Below are positions 1-9,020 of a stretch of 21,276 nt of DNA, in pieces. Every line of letters starts with the position of its first letter. Position 1 is the first letter of the stretch. The notes under the pieces were generated by a model. It ran no database searches. It saw only the letters and a program-made list of their open reading frames with translations, and had not been told where the DNA came from. Both the position numbers and the translations under genes were made by a program. The stretch covers positions 2,489,751 to 2,511,026 of the forward strand of contig BFEA01000002.1 of assembly GCA_003427395.1 (NCBI GenBank). Reading direction: 5' to 3'. The DNA is from Chara braunii. Its lineage: Eukaryota; Streptophyta; Charophyceae; Charales; Characeae.

Positions 1-16
1 TTTTTTTTTTTTTTTT
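1..16. repeat. poly-T run at the window start
   Basis: Sixteen consecutive T bases open the window. With the A run that closes it, this suggests the window is a contig whose ends stopped in homopolymers. It could also be the tail of a retroposed copy on the minus strand, but the adjoining 250 bases show no recognisable gene body. Confidence 0.9.
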
Positions 17-265
17 GCGAGAATAACCCTTGTGTAACCCCTCTATCCCGGCGGTGGTAAGAGAACCCTCGGAATTTAGGGCTTATCCGTCGGGCTGCTC
101 CATCTATTCAAGTTGGTGGGCAGCGGCACCTGCTGGAAACCGGGTCCAACGTCCCATTGATACATCTTGTAACACATAGATTGCTCTTTGTTGTTTTCCT
201 GGGGCTGCGGTCGTTTCTCTTCTTAGCCCGGGGCTCCGTAGTCCCATGGAGCTGCTAGCGTCAGT
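17..265. other. unassigned single-copy-looking sequence
   Basis: No coding, RNA or repeat signal was recognised here. The longest frames are short, carry no known motif, and run into the minisatellite that follows. Confidence 0.5.
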
Positions 266-930
266 GGTAGGTAGGTAGTGAAGGTGAAGGACAGCGGGGC
301 AGAGATGCAGAAACGCAGATGCACAGCGATCCTGTGCACCTCTCCACAATCACTTCCAGATTCGGGCGTCAAATCCCATGCTCTTGGCCGGTAGGTAGGT
401 AGTGAACGCCTCTCCACAAACACTTCCAGATTCGGGAGTTAAATCCAGTGCTCTTGACCCGTAGGTAGGTAGTGAAGGTCAAGGATAGGGGGGTACAGAT
501 GCAAAAATGCAGATCCATAGTGATCTTGTGCATCTCTCCACAAAGACTTCCAGATTCGGGCATTAAATCCAATGCTCTTGGCCGGTAGGTAGGTAGTCAA
601 GGTGAAGGACAAGGGGGTAGAGATGCAGAAATGTAGATCCACAGCAATCTTATACATCTCTCCACAAACACTTCCACTTTCGGGCGTCAAATCCAATGCT
701 CTTGGCTGGTAGGTAGGTAGTGAAGGTGAAGGACAGGGGGGTAGAGATGCAGAAACGCAGATCCATAGCGATCTTATGCATCTCTCCACAAACACTTCCA
801 GATTCGAGCGTTAAATCCAATGCTCTTGGCCTATAGCGGCGGTAGGTAGGTTGTGAAGGTGAAGGTCAGGGGGGTAGAGATGCAGAAATGCAGATCCATA
901 GCGATCTTGTGCACCTTCCAATTCTCTTGG
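266..930. repeat. 124-bp minisatellite, about six units
   Basis: Each unit starts with ggtaggtaggtagtgaaggt and continues through a purine-rich part, a part reading like gcagatccatagcgatctt, then cacttccagattcgggcgt and aatgctcttggc. Unit starts are near 266, 390, 460, 584, 708 and 840. Three intervals are exactly 124 bp. The 390 unit is only 70 bp, having lost its middle 54 bp, and the 708 unit is 132 bp through an 8-bp insertion before the next start. The last unit fades out near 930. Since 124 is not a multiple of 3, the same repeat is read in shifting frames and the long minus-strand reading frames across it are not coding. Confidence 0.93.
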
Positions 931-1080
931 CCAGTTGGACCTCGGTCCTCAGGCTGGAGGGTGGCCCCTGGTCGGCTGAGGAGGCTCCTCCAGGTGCTGG
1001 CATCACCCTCCATAGGAGGCTTCTGCGAAGCTGATGAGTAACGAAAAGAAAGAAAGAAAAAAAGGCGAGGAAGAAAACGA

Positions 1081-1186
1081 AGATAGTGTGATTTCCAAAA
1101 AGCAAATAGAAGGTTAAGTGCACTATCTGATCAGATACTGTGATTTCCCAAAGAAAAAGAATGTAATGTTTAGCATTTGATCTGGT
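1081..1186. repeat. diverged 53-bp direct duplication with internal palindrome
   Basis: Two adjacent copies start at 1081 (agatagtgtgatttccaaaa) and 1134 (agatactgtgatttcccaaa) and are alike mainly over their first 20 bases. At the junction, 1124-1137 is a perfect palindrome, tatctgatcagata. No gene is seen around it; 1020-1080 is purine-rich low-complexity DNA. Confidence 0.6.
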
Positions 1187-1205
1187 CCTTATTCAGTGTA
1201 CTCAG

Positions 1206-1580
1206 AAGAAATACATGGATATGCACGATACACGCAGGAGGCGATCACACACGACACCAGAGTACGATCAGCATCTGATCAGTGTAACCAGATGGGTTCT
1301 TGAAAACCTGGCTCCTGGTGCATGTCATTAATGGGACGATGGACCCCGTTTCCAGCAGGTGCAGCTCCCCACTAATAGATTGGAGCCATCAACCCTGCGA
1401 GGCCTGCTAAAGGAGGATGCTGTTACCAACTCCTGCTAGCAGGTGCTCTCACGCCTATGATGTTTCTTCTAAAAAAAAAATAAAAAAAATACATCGATAT
1501 GCATGATGCACTGAAGGACGCGTTTACACACACAACACAAGAGTATCAGCATCTAGGCTACCAGAGTGGCCCGGGGTCAC
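1206..1580. repeat. pair of diverged direct repeats of about 95 bp
   Basis: Segments 1206-1300 and 1480-1575 align. They share atacatNgatatgcaNgat, a cacacaNNacacNagagtaN block, cagcatct and accagagtgg-like ends, with small gaps. The 180 bp between them (1301-1479) carries no recognised feature apart from an A-rich stretch at 1470-1490. The repeats look like old copies of one non-coding element. No terminal inverted repeats or target duplications could be defined. Confidence 0.6.
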
Positions 1581-1744
1581 AATAGTCATGTGAACCCTAA
1601 TTTAGTGACCTAAATTTCAAAGACCATTAAGAAATCATGTGCAAAAGGAACTACCAAAGAAAAATGAATCAAAACCACGAAAAAAAAACGAGCGGTCAGC
1701 GTTGCGTGATCATGTCCACCATTACCAACCCCTTCCAATCCGCT

Positions 1745-2165
1745 CTACCACCCGCGCGGCAGGGGTCTGTGCCCACAGGCCCCAAACTGTTGACGGAGAC
1801 CCCGCAAACCCACCCTCCTCCTCGCGATTTAAAGCGGATATCACCTCCTCACACTCCTCTTGACAAAAACATGAACTCCCACCACGATGCTGTTTTCACT
1901 AACTAGGGAATTACCCTACCTCCCGCGCGGCAGGGGCTAAAAAGGCCCGCAAAACCCACCCACCTTCTCACGATTTAGGGTAAGCCTCTCCCTCAATCTA
2001 CATACACTTCCTACGGATGTTTCGCCTCCCTCCATGACGAAGCCCCTGTGGAGCAATGCTCACCACTTCTCCTTAAGAATTCAGATGATGAAATGAATAT
2101 CTGACCCAAATTCAACGTCTCAGCGGTAATAGCCTACCTCCCGCGCAGCAGGGGTCAAAGACCCC
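1745..2165. repeat. satellite-like family A, first locus (three monomers)
   Basis: Monomer starts are at about 1748, 1917 and 2134, each beginning ctacc[a/t]cccgcgc[g/a]gcaggggt. The first two continue into a cccgcaaaacccaccc block and then gatttaggg- or gatttaaag-like sequence. Monomers are about 170-240 bp and diverged. From 1869 to 2165 the sequence matches 12939-13258 closely, including the phrases atgaactcccacca, gagcaatgctcaccacttct and ccttaagaattca. The match stops abruptly at 2165, so this locus is truncated at its right end. Confidence 0.8.
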
Positions 2166-2179
2166 TGTCGGTGCGAATA

Positions 2180-2197
2180 CCCTTACAAGGGTATCCG
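2180..2197. repeat. perfect 8-bp stem hairpin
   Basis: The arms ataccctt and aagggtat are separated by only two bases. It lies just right of the breakpoint where satellite family A stops. It has no T tract and is not a terminator. Confidence 0.7.
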
Positions 2198-3450
2198 CCC
2201 TGGTTTTTGCACGCGACAAAAAATAAGTTGGTTTAAGGTTTAAGTATATCGCGTCAGGCGCGGCTGCGTCTGTGATTTATGTCGACGGGGTGGTTAACTA
2301 GAATAGAGAATGTGTGGGCGCGCGGATTTGAGGCGCGCGTGATCCTTTTAATTGTTGATGATTGGAGGGCCGGCGTGATCGCCGACCGAATTTTTTCTGA
2401 TTAAATAGGGATTAAAAAGGATTATGTCTTGCTGATTGATATGCCCACCGTGGCCTGCGCGTACGTGCGGAGGACGGCATCGACAACAAAGTGACTTCTG
2501 AAGGCGTCTTGGTAGCTTGGCGCGTCGCGCAGTGTCTGTTTATTTGGGCGTCCGCCAGCGCTAGACCTAGACTTGGGCCTAACACTATTTGGTATGGCGT
2601 CAAACTTTCATCAGGGAGATTCAAGGATCGAGGTCGAGCGAGCGACGACGCAGGGATCAGAGTGGCACGAATGGACCGAGGGGTTGAGGGCCTGGCGGGG
2701 CCATCCCCCTTGGTTTTGTCGTCGGCGGCATCCGGTCGGCGGTGGTGTTTTCTAGGTAAGTTCTTTTTAGCGTCGTATTTTTATTTAAATGACTACTATG
2801 CTCCGACGTGCCGATTGACCCGGGCACGGCACCGGCTTTTAAGAGCCGTCGGCGGGAGCACCAGTCAAGGACTTGGGCTCGCGCCTCGTTTGACGGTTCG
2901 ATCGGGTTTCGGCATGTTTGGGATGCTGGCAAAATTCCTCTATCCCACCCATTTTGGAATGCGGGCCGAGGAGTTCAACGTGCATGCAAGCCGGTGGGTG
3001 ATTAGCCTACGAGGCGGGAGAAAACCGAGTGGCGGGGCCCCTTTTGTGGGTGCCTCGGCCGCAGCCCACGATCTGTGTGTGGGAGGTTTGAGTGTGAGTA
3101 TGCTCGTTGGGCCCTGGCGGGAGGGCGAGTTATCCCTGAGCGGGGCGACTCGGGCCATGGTGGGGCCGGCAACAATGTTGGCTGTGCGCAGGTAGCTCAT
3201 GGTGAACCCCTCCGCTACGGCCTTCAAAGTTCTCATATGAATAAATTTGCTACTACCACCAAGATCTGCGTCAGGGCCTGCTGCACTTGGGACCACGCTA
3301 CGGGCCTGCGGCAGGTGTGTTCCGCCGACACCACGACCACTGTCGGTGTGTGAGCTGCCCATAGGAGGCCTCAGAGGGTAGTAAGCTCTGCCTGAGCGGA
3401 GCGGACCGGAGAGGCTGCAGTGGAGGCCGCAGCGGTATGGACGTGCATAC
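2198..3450. other. GC-rich region without a recognisable gene
   Basis: This 1.25-kb stretch is GC-rich with scattered AT patches. The longest open frame, 2491-3195 on the + strand (234 codons), shows no domain, motif, signal peptide or repeat that I recognise. Overlapping frames of similar quality exist on the other strand, as expected by chance in GC-rich DNA. A strong donor-like AG|GTAAGT sits at 2754-2761 with no supported exon around it. I cannot assign a function. Confidence 0.5.
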
Positions 3451-3452
3451 CG

Positions 3453-3700
3453 TTCGTCGGGCTTGGGTACAGGGGCGAAAGACTACCGTCAAGTAGCCGT
3501 TTTTCGTTGCTCGACCTATGGGACCGAGAGCTGCGGCAGGGGGCATTTGGGCAAGGCACACAGTGCCGCTGCTGCGTGCAGCGTTCGTCGGACTTGGGTA
3601 TAGGGGCGGAAGACTAATCGAGTCGTCTAGTAGCTGGCTCCCTCTGAAGTTCCCCTCCGTCGGACTTGGGCATAGAGCCGAAAGGCTGATCGAATGGGAG
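3453..3700. repeat. diverged tandem repeat, cgtcggRcttggg units
   Basis: The phrase cgtcgg[g/a]cttggg[t/c]a, followed by agRgcYgaaaGgct or a close variant, occurs at about 3453, 3586 and 3658 (spacings about 133 and 72 bp). The units are too diverged to set exact boundaries. No coding signal was recognised. Confidence 0.6.
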
Positions 3701-3760
3701 AGACCCAGCCCCCTCCGAAATTTCCCTTACCGCTGCTCTAAAGGGCCGAGCAAGGAGGAA

Positions 3761-4350
3761 ACTACAGCGGCCGACGGGTAGCAGCAGAGAGGAGTCGGAG
3801 AGTGGCAGGAAGGGGATGAATCAGGGCGCATTTTCGCGCCGGGTTCATTCGGAGAAAGAAACAGGCAGGTAGGAGCAAGGCATGATGGAGCGCTCTGCAC
3901 GACGAGTGGTAGGCAACAGGAAGGAGGGGGGGGGCGAACGAATCGGGACGAGATCCGGAGCTGGGTGCAGGGGAGAGAACGGGGGGCCGACGGGCAGAAC
4001 GCTACAGCGGCCGACGGGCAGCAACAGGGAGGAGTTGGGAAATGGTAGAGGGAATGAATCCGGGCACGTTTTCACGCCGGATCCATTCGAAGAACGAAAC
4101 TATGGAGAAAATGTAGCGAACGAGGGAGGAAGTAAATAGCTCGCCCGATTCTTGACAGAATCGGGTGCAGAAAGACACTAAGTAGAGGGTTTTTATGGTT
4201 GCGAGTTGAATGGGGAAGTTAGAATTGGCATTAAATTAGTAAAATAAAGGCTGTTAGAGAAAGTTAGTGCGCGGGGAGGATGGCGGAGGTAGCTATAGAG
4301 GGAACAGATCTCGCGCGTTTGTGAGCGGAATCGGCTAGAAGAAGAACTGA
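3761..4350. repeat. tandem repeat of about 237 bp, two good copies and one decayed
   Basis: Segments 3761-3862 and 3998-4100 align along their length: ctacagcggccgacgggNag, then agNaatgNNtcNgggcgc-like sequence, then ttttcNcgccggNtNcattc. The offset is 237 bp. A third, much more decayed copy is suggested at about 4250-4350. Reading frames across it are short and share no known motif. Confidence 0.7.
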
Positions 4351-4725
4351 AGTAGGGGTTTTGGAATGGGGCGACCTCATTGGTGAAGTCGGAATGGAGA
4401 AAGGACTAGTAGCAGATGAGGGGGAGAACAGAATTGGTGCGCGGCTATGGTAAAAGGCATGAGCATGGCGATGGGGAAGAGATGGCTTACGCCCGCTCCT
4501 CGACGAAAACGGGCAGTCGAAGGTCTGTTTTCGAGGTTTTGGGCAGGGGCGAAACTGTTAGTCCAGTCAGAAAGGGCGAGGAGTACGTAGAAAAGAAGTT
4601 AGAAGTTAAAGGGGGTGCGTGAAGGTGCAGGGCAGATGGGCATTGTGGCGCAGAAAGGTAGAGGACTCGCCAGATTCTCGACGAGAACGGGCGGACGAAG
4701 CTTTGGTTTCGGGGCTTTCTTACCG
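4137..4725. repeat. short diverged repeats around a ctcgacgaNaacgggc motif
   Basis: Similar segments occur at about 4140 (cgcccgattcttgacagaat), 4490 (cgctcctcgacgaaaacggg) and 4668 (cgccagattctcgacgagaa). They are old duplicated pieces, possibly part of the same array as the 237-bp repeat to the left. Frames here are purine-rich and give Glu/Arg/Gly-rich translations without recognised domains. Confidence 0.45.
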
Positions 4726-6330
4726 TACGAGTGGATCTGCGGATTCCGCAGTAGAGTTGAGATTCTTGGTGCGAGGCGATTCTTGGGATACGTCGAAGGG
4801 GAAGGAAGACTGGGACAACAATGTATCTTCCCAGTTGCTAGCGGAAGATTCATCTGACTTTGCTTATCCTAGCAGCGGAAGGGGTGTGAAGTTAACTGCG
4901 GGGTTGGAGACTTACCGTGTGACCGCTATGCTGCTCATCCTATTTACGGTAGTACATGATTGCAGTTGTATAGCCGGGCACTTGCCTATCAACAGGGAGG
5001 CTGGTCGCGGAGCGCCGAGTCGAGAGGCTGAGCATGTCTCCAAGATCTCGTGGTAGGTTCGTTCGAACTGGCCCGAAAGCTGCGGGAAGGGTCAAATGGG
5101 TGGGTGGGGAATGAGATACCTGCCTCCAAAGAGCTGGAGTAGCGGCTGCGGGAAGGGTCAAACGGGTGGGTGGGGAATGAGATACCTGCCTCCAAAGAGC
5201 TGGAGTAGCGGACAACCGGAGCTGAGCCGCAGTATAGTGACCAGGCCCATTGGGCACTTCGTCTAGTCCTGCCGGCAACTACAGCCGGCTGCAGGGTGCG
5301 ATAGGTTTCATCACTCTTACTCTCTGCTGCACCCGGTTGCCACTGTACCATCCTTACCTGTGGTTATTCATGCTGGCTGCACCAGGTGAGTGGAGCCACT
5401 GCTGGTCGCGGGCTATCGCTACTGTTGCTGATACGTGAGACAGGTTGCTGCTGACTCTGATCCGGGAACTTCAGCGCTCCAGGCTGCTCCTCGCCGTAGG
5501 TGTTGCAGGGTCGCTCTGGTTACTGGGCTGCTGTGGTCATTGTTAAGTTGCTGCAGATTGGTGCGTTGTTGGGAAGCGGCTGTCAGGATCGTAAGACGGC
5601 AACCTGGGAGGATGCCGTTGGAAGAAGAGCTGCGGCTGATGATATTGGACTGTGTGATTGGTAGTGGTGGTAATTGAGCGACTGTGCGGCCACATGCTGT
5701 TGTAGTGTTGCTCCGGATTGTTGTGTACATCACTGGTACAGGCTGCTGCAGTATTTGTTGCGGATAGTTGTGCGATTGCGGGATAGGCTGTATAAGCTGC
5801 TATACGTCCGCTACACTACTGTACTTGCTGCTTTCCCCTGCGCCGTGCTGCGCAGGTTGCTGTGCACTTCTATATTTTTGAACAGAGCACGCCACATGTG
5901 CGCGGTCTGAGTACGGCTGCTTGGAGCTGCGCAGCTGCAGTTCATTAAGGGAGACGGCGGTGTAACGTAGGGAGGGAGATTAGAGGCCTAAGAGGGGGTT
6001 GACGCTGCTAGCTGAAGATTCATCAGGAGGGTCTACTTCGACAGTTGACTTTAGGGTTGACCAAGTTGTTGCTGCGCACTGGCTGCCATTGCGGGGCCCT
6101 CAGGCAAATGAAGGTATCAAGGCCCTGTCACGTGAGTCTGAGCGCACCTCTCTTGGATCTGAGAGTCTAAAACCCCTGCTTCCGCCCTTCTAAATCTAAG
6201 TCTAGTTTTGATCTGAGAGGAAGGCGGCAGGTGGGATTGCAACCCGTAGGACCGCAGCAAGACTCTGTGGGGAGTCAACTCATCGATTGCGGGAGCTCTG
6301 CCGGAGCCTAGGCGAGGCTCTGGAGGCAGG
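4726..6330. other. region without a recognised gene; CTG/CAG-rich at 5430-5800
   Basis: No domain or RNA gene was recognised. A frame on the + strand from 4619 to 5056 is open but unassigned. A 20-bp imperfect direct repeat (18 of 20 matching, gctagcNgaagattcatc core) lies at 4835-4854 and 6005-6024, and both copies read LLAEDSS in an open frame. From 5430 to 5800 the + strand is rich in gctg and ttgctg, so minus-strand translations are Gln-rich. This looks like low-complexity bias rather than a gene. Confidence 0.45.
5080..5211. repeat. 66-bp tandem duplication, nearly identical
   Basis: Two adjacent units, 5080-5145 and 5146-5211, begin ctgcgggaagggtcaaa and end tggagtagcgg. I see one difference between them, t versus c in the aaaYggg step. 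The high identity points to a recent duplication in otherwise old DNA. The unit is a multiple of 3, but no gene spans it. Confidence 0.93.
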
Positions 6331-6340
6331 GAATTGAAAG

Positions 6341-6454
6341 GTAACCATTGCTTTCCCTCTATAAACCCAGTATAACCCCTAACTATACTCCTCCCTATGT
6401 ATTGGCTGACTGCATTGTATGCCACCCTTACTTTGACTTTGTGTTGACTTTCAG
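6341..6454 (+). other. possible spliceosomal intron of 114 bp
   Basis: The donor is AAAG|GTAACC at 6341 and the acceptor is TTGACTTTCAG|G ending at 6454. A branch-like ctaac lies inside (cccctaactatact). Length and signals fit a small plant-type intron, but no coding exon is recognised on either side. It could belong to a non-coding transcript that includes the hairpin array just downstream, or be chance. Confidence 0.25.
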
Positions 6455-6603
6455 GATACAAATCAGACTAACTAAAAAAAAAAATGCTCGTGTAATGGCA
6501 GTTTCAGTTTCTTGTTTGTTTGAAAGCAGATTGTCATAAGGAGTTGCATCAGGGGGGAAGGTTGGGAGGAAGGCAGTTTTGCTTGCATTTGAATGGGTCT
6601 TAT

Positions 6604-7435
6604 AGGGTCAGGCATTGTTTCTAAGATGAATGGTCTGACCGCTATGTTTTGTTCTGTTTTTTGAAGGACCAAGCATTGTTTCTAAGATGAATGGCTTGGT
6701 TGTTGTGTTTCTTTAATTGTGTCAGACATTGTTTCTAAGATGAATGGCCTTACTACTTACTTCTGAGGGGTATTGCTTGCTTGACTTTTGAGGGTCAGAC
6801 ATTGTTTCTAAGATGAATGGTCTGACCGCTGTTTATTTGGGTGGTTTCTGAACAGTCTCTGGGTCAGACCCAGGGTACTCTGCTTTTTTTGTGTGCTGAA
6901 AAGGGAGAGCTGAGCATTGTTTCTAAGATGAATGACTCATCTCTCCTTGATCGTTTTATTCTGAGGGAGGATTCAGGGCTAGAGGACTAGACATTGTTTC
7001 TAAGATGAATGGCCTAAGTCTGAGGCCTCATGACCATAATGAGAACAAAGGAATAAAATTTTCTATAAATGTTGTATATATATGTACTTATATACGAACA
7101 AGGCTAGCCAGACATTGTTTCTAAGATGAATGGCCTGACTATAGCCCTATCACAAGCGAAGAGAGTATAATCGAGAGCTATAACTGAAAGTAACCTGGAC
7201 AGGCTGAGCATTGTTTCTAAGATGAATGGTTCAGCCCTTCGCCCTTCTTTTGAAGACTTAGGTGCAGAAAGGTATATATAACTTGACTATTTAAACAGTT
7301 CAGGGTGACTAAGCATGATTTCTAGGATGAATGGCTTAGTCACATGCCCAATGAAGAGAAAAGTAGTTGTGCAACCTGTTCGTGTATTACTAAGGCAGGG
7401 GGCTGACATTGTTTCTAAGATGAATGGCCAGTCCC
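6604..7435 (+). repeat. array of ten hairpins with a constant apical core and pairing variable arms
   Basis: The 21-nt core (cattgtttctaagatgaatg plus one base, usually g) starts at 6613, 6674, 6727, 6800, 6915, 6992, 7113, 7209, 7314 and 7407. Nine of ten are identical over the first 20 bases; only the 7314 copy differs (catga, tagg). The core itself starts CATT and ends AATG, which can pair. The seven bases on each side also pair: GGTCAGA/TCTGACC (6800), GACCAAG/CTTGGTT (6674), GACTAAG/CTTAGTC (7314, nine pairs in all), GGCTGAG/TTCAGCC (7209), AGCTGAG/CTCATCT (6915, eleven-base arms with one mismatch). The 6727 and 7113 copies pair imperfectly. Spacers of about 30-100 bp are unrelated to one another. 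Orientation is the same throughout. The strand is given as + by the side described; transcription is not shown. The function is unknown: it may be RNA structure in an LTR or leader, or a small mobile hairpin. Confidence 0.93.
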
Positions 7436-7722
7436 AATGCCCTATGTAAGCAGGGTATAAAGGGTTAAAACACTGAAAGACTATGAACTAGTGTTTGCTA
7501 AGTCAACCTGGGGCTGGTGAGAGTACTCACCTTTGTGGTTTGACTTGCATGTGGCTGAGTGGCATCATTACCTAGTCTGAGTTTGAGTTGATAGGTAGTT
7601 GTTGTAGTGGCTCGCCACCTGCTAAGCTATAGGAGTTAGATTCAATTTCTGCATTTTCTGAGATAGTTTTTTTTTACTTAGTTTGATGTCTGCATTTATC
7701 TGAGGTCTTTTATCATACTTGG
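7436..7722. other. spacer between the two hairpin arrays
   Basis: No gene or strong repeat was recognised. A small hairpin ccct-atgtaagc-aggg lies at the left edge, next to the last array member. Confidence 0.4.
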
Positions 7723-8050
7723 GCTTGTATAAATCTTGGTAAGCCACTTTTCCTACGGGAAGCGCTGCCGAAATTTCTGCAAATCCAAGGAGTTAGACAA
7801 ATCTCTGACTTTTCAAAAAGTTCAAACTGTCTGAATCGTATATGGCTTAGTAGAAATCTGAGAAGTTTCCCTTCCTAAAGGAGGTGCTGCCCAAATTTCC
7901 GCTAATTCAGGGAGTTAGACAAAATTGAGCTTTAGAAAGTCAAAGACTATTCCTGTTTTTATATTCAGGCTTATATAAATTCTGGAAAGACAGTTTTCCT
8001 ACGGGAAGCGCTGCCGAAATTTCATTAGTTTAGAGAAGTTAGATTATATT
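7723..8050 (+). repeat. three tandem 122-124-bp units, each with a small hairpin
   Basis: Unit starts (gctt) are at 7723, 7845 and 7969. Each unit has an aaat-rich left arm, an inner hairpin, a gctgccgaaattt right arm (gctgcccaaattt in unit 2) and a tail ending ggagttagacaaa or similar. The inner hairpin is TTCC-TACG-GGAA in units 1 (7750-7761) and 3 (7996-8007). This is a C(TACG)G loop, in RNA one of the very stable UNCG tetraloops. In unit 2 it is CTTCC-TAAA-GGAGG (7871-7884), changed in sequence but still paired. In unit 1 the outer arms (7731-7744 with 7764-7776) pair with two G-T wobbles and a bulge. No reading frame is preserved. Confidence 0.85.
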
Positions 8051-9020
8051 ATGACATGTGGCAGAGTTGACAGTCCACTCTGTATAAGGGGAGCCCAGCC
8101 AAAGGTCTACCTTTTCTTTGAGCCCTGACTTAGGGCTAGACTCGGACTTAGCTGGCTACCAGAAGGTTAGATGGGACCACCATATAAAAGATAGTTTGTA
8201 TAAGGCTTACAGGTTTAGTCTTGGGTGTTGACCTGTCTTATGTTACAGGCCGGCTTGATCAGTCTGATTCAGGACTTGGGCTAGTTCAGCTTGATCCTAC
8301 CAGAATCATCATCTGTTATCACTGATAATAGGCCGGTTGCCGATTCGTCGGTTTACGATTCAACTCCAATTCCGTCCTACCACTCAACCTAAAGGCTTTA
8401 GCCTTGTGATTGAACTGTTTTGTTGTGTTTTCACCCGGACTTTATTGAATGGCCATCCAACAAAAGTACTGAGTATTTATTTGAGAGTTGCACGAGTGAG
8501 GCTTGTATGGCTAAAGCGAGGGGTATGAGTGCAAGGAATGGTTGAAGTTGACCCCGTGTAGTGCTTGGACTTCTGGATGAATCTTTGATGTGATTGCAGG
8601 TATGGTTGTGGTTCGGCTTCTGGGTGTGACTGTCTGCGATTACATACATATATGGTTGAGAGGAGCCCCACTATGACTGTGAGAAGTGATCGTCCTAAAC
8701 GAATAAGCCTTATGTATATATTTATATGTGCCTTGGGTATGCGCACGACTTACTGAGATCGTGCGCAAGGGTCAACCAGGTTGTGATTTGAGAGGAAAGG
8801 GGGATCCCCCTTTTATCCTTTTGCTTTTTAGAGGTTTTTATAGTCGGACGTTGGTCCTGGGCCGGGATTCAAGGTCCTTGTCCAGGACACCTCAAACCCT
8901 AGACTCTGCAGGGAAGGAATCTGCCCCCGTGCAGAGCCTATTTGCCTTGCCTACCGAGACGCTCAGACCAAAGGCCGGAGGTCTCGCGGCGGTTGCACGA
9001 CTATTCCTTCAGCCATGCAA
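8051..9020. other. non-coding region with scattered short hairpins
   Basis: No recognisable protein or RNA gene. Perfect 6-bp stems occur at 8062-8082 (cagagt/actctg) and 8121-8137 (agccct/agggct). An aaaccctag telo-box-like string is at about 8904-8912. Translations in all frames are short and unassigned. It may be part of the same long terminal or leader-like segment as the two hairpin arrays to its left. Confidence 0.45.

Noticed and set aside
223-795. Minus-strand frames with repeated ESGSxCGEM and DLHFCIST phrases
   Set aside because: They are the 124-bp minisatellite read in rotating frames; the period is not a multiple of 3.
2412-2660. Minus-strand frame containing LTPYQIVLG, resembling a gypsy integrase C-terminal motif
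   Set aside because: The surrounding residues show no integrase zinc-binding or DDE pattern, so a nine-residue likeness is not enough.
2491-3195. 234-codon open frame on the + strand
   Set aside because: Longest frame in the left half, but no recognisable domain, overlapping frames of similar length on the other strand, and GC-rich composition that favours chance open frames.
6841-6880. ctgggt-cag-acccag at about 6860 as an eleventh array member
   Set aside because: A good short palindrome with a gtcag-like arm, but it contains none of the conserved core.
6604-7435. CRISPR array
   Set aside because: Repeats are separated by variable unrelated spacers, but spacer lengths range from about 30 to 100 bp, the repeat's flanks vary with it, the context is eukaryotic and there are no cas genes.
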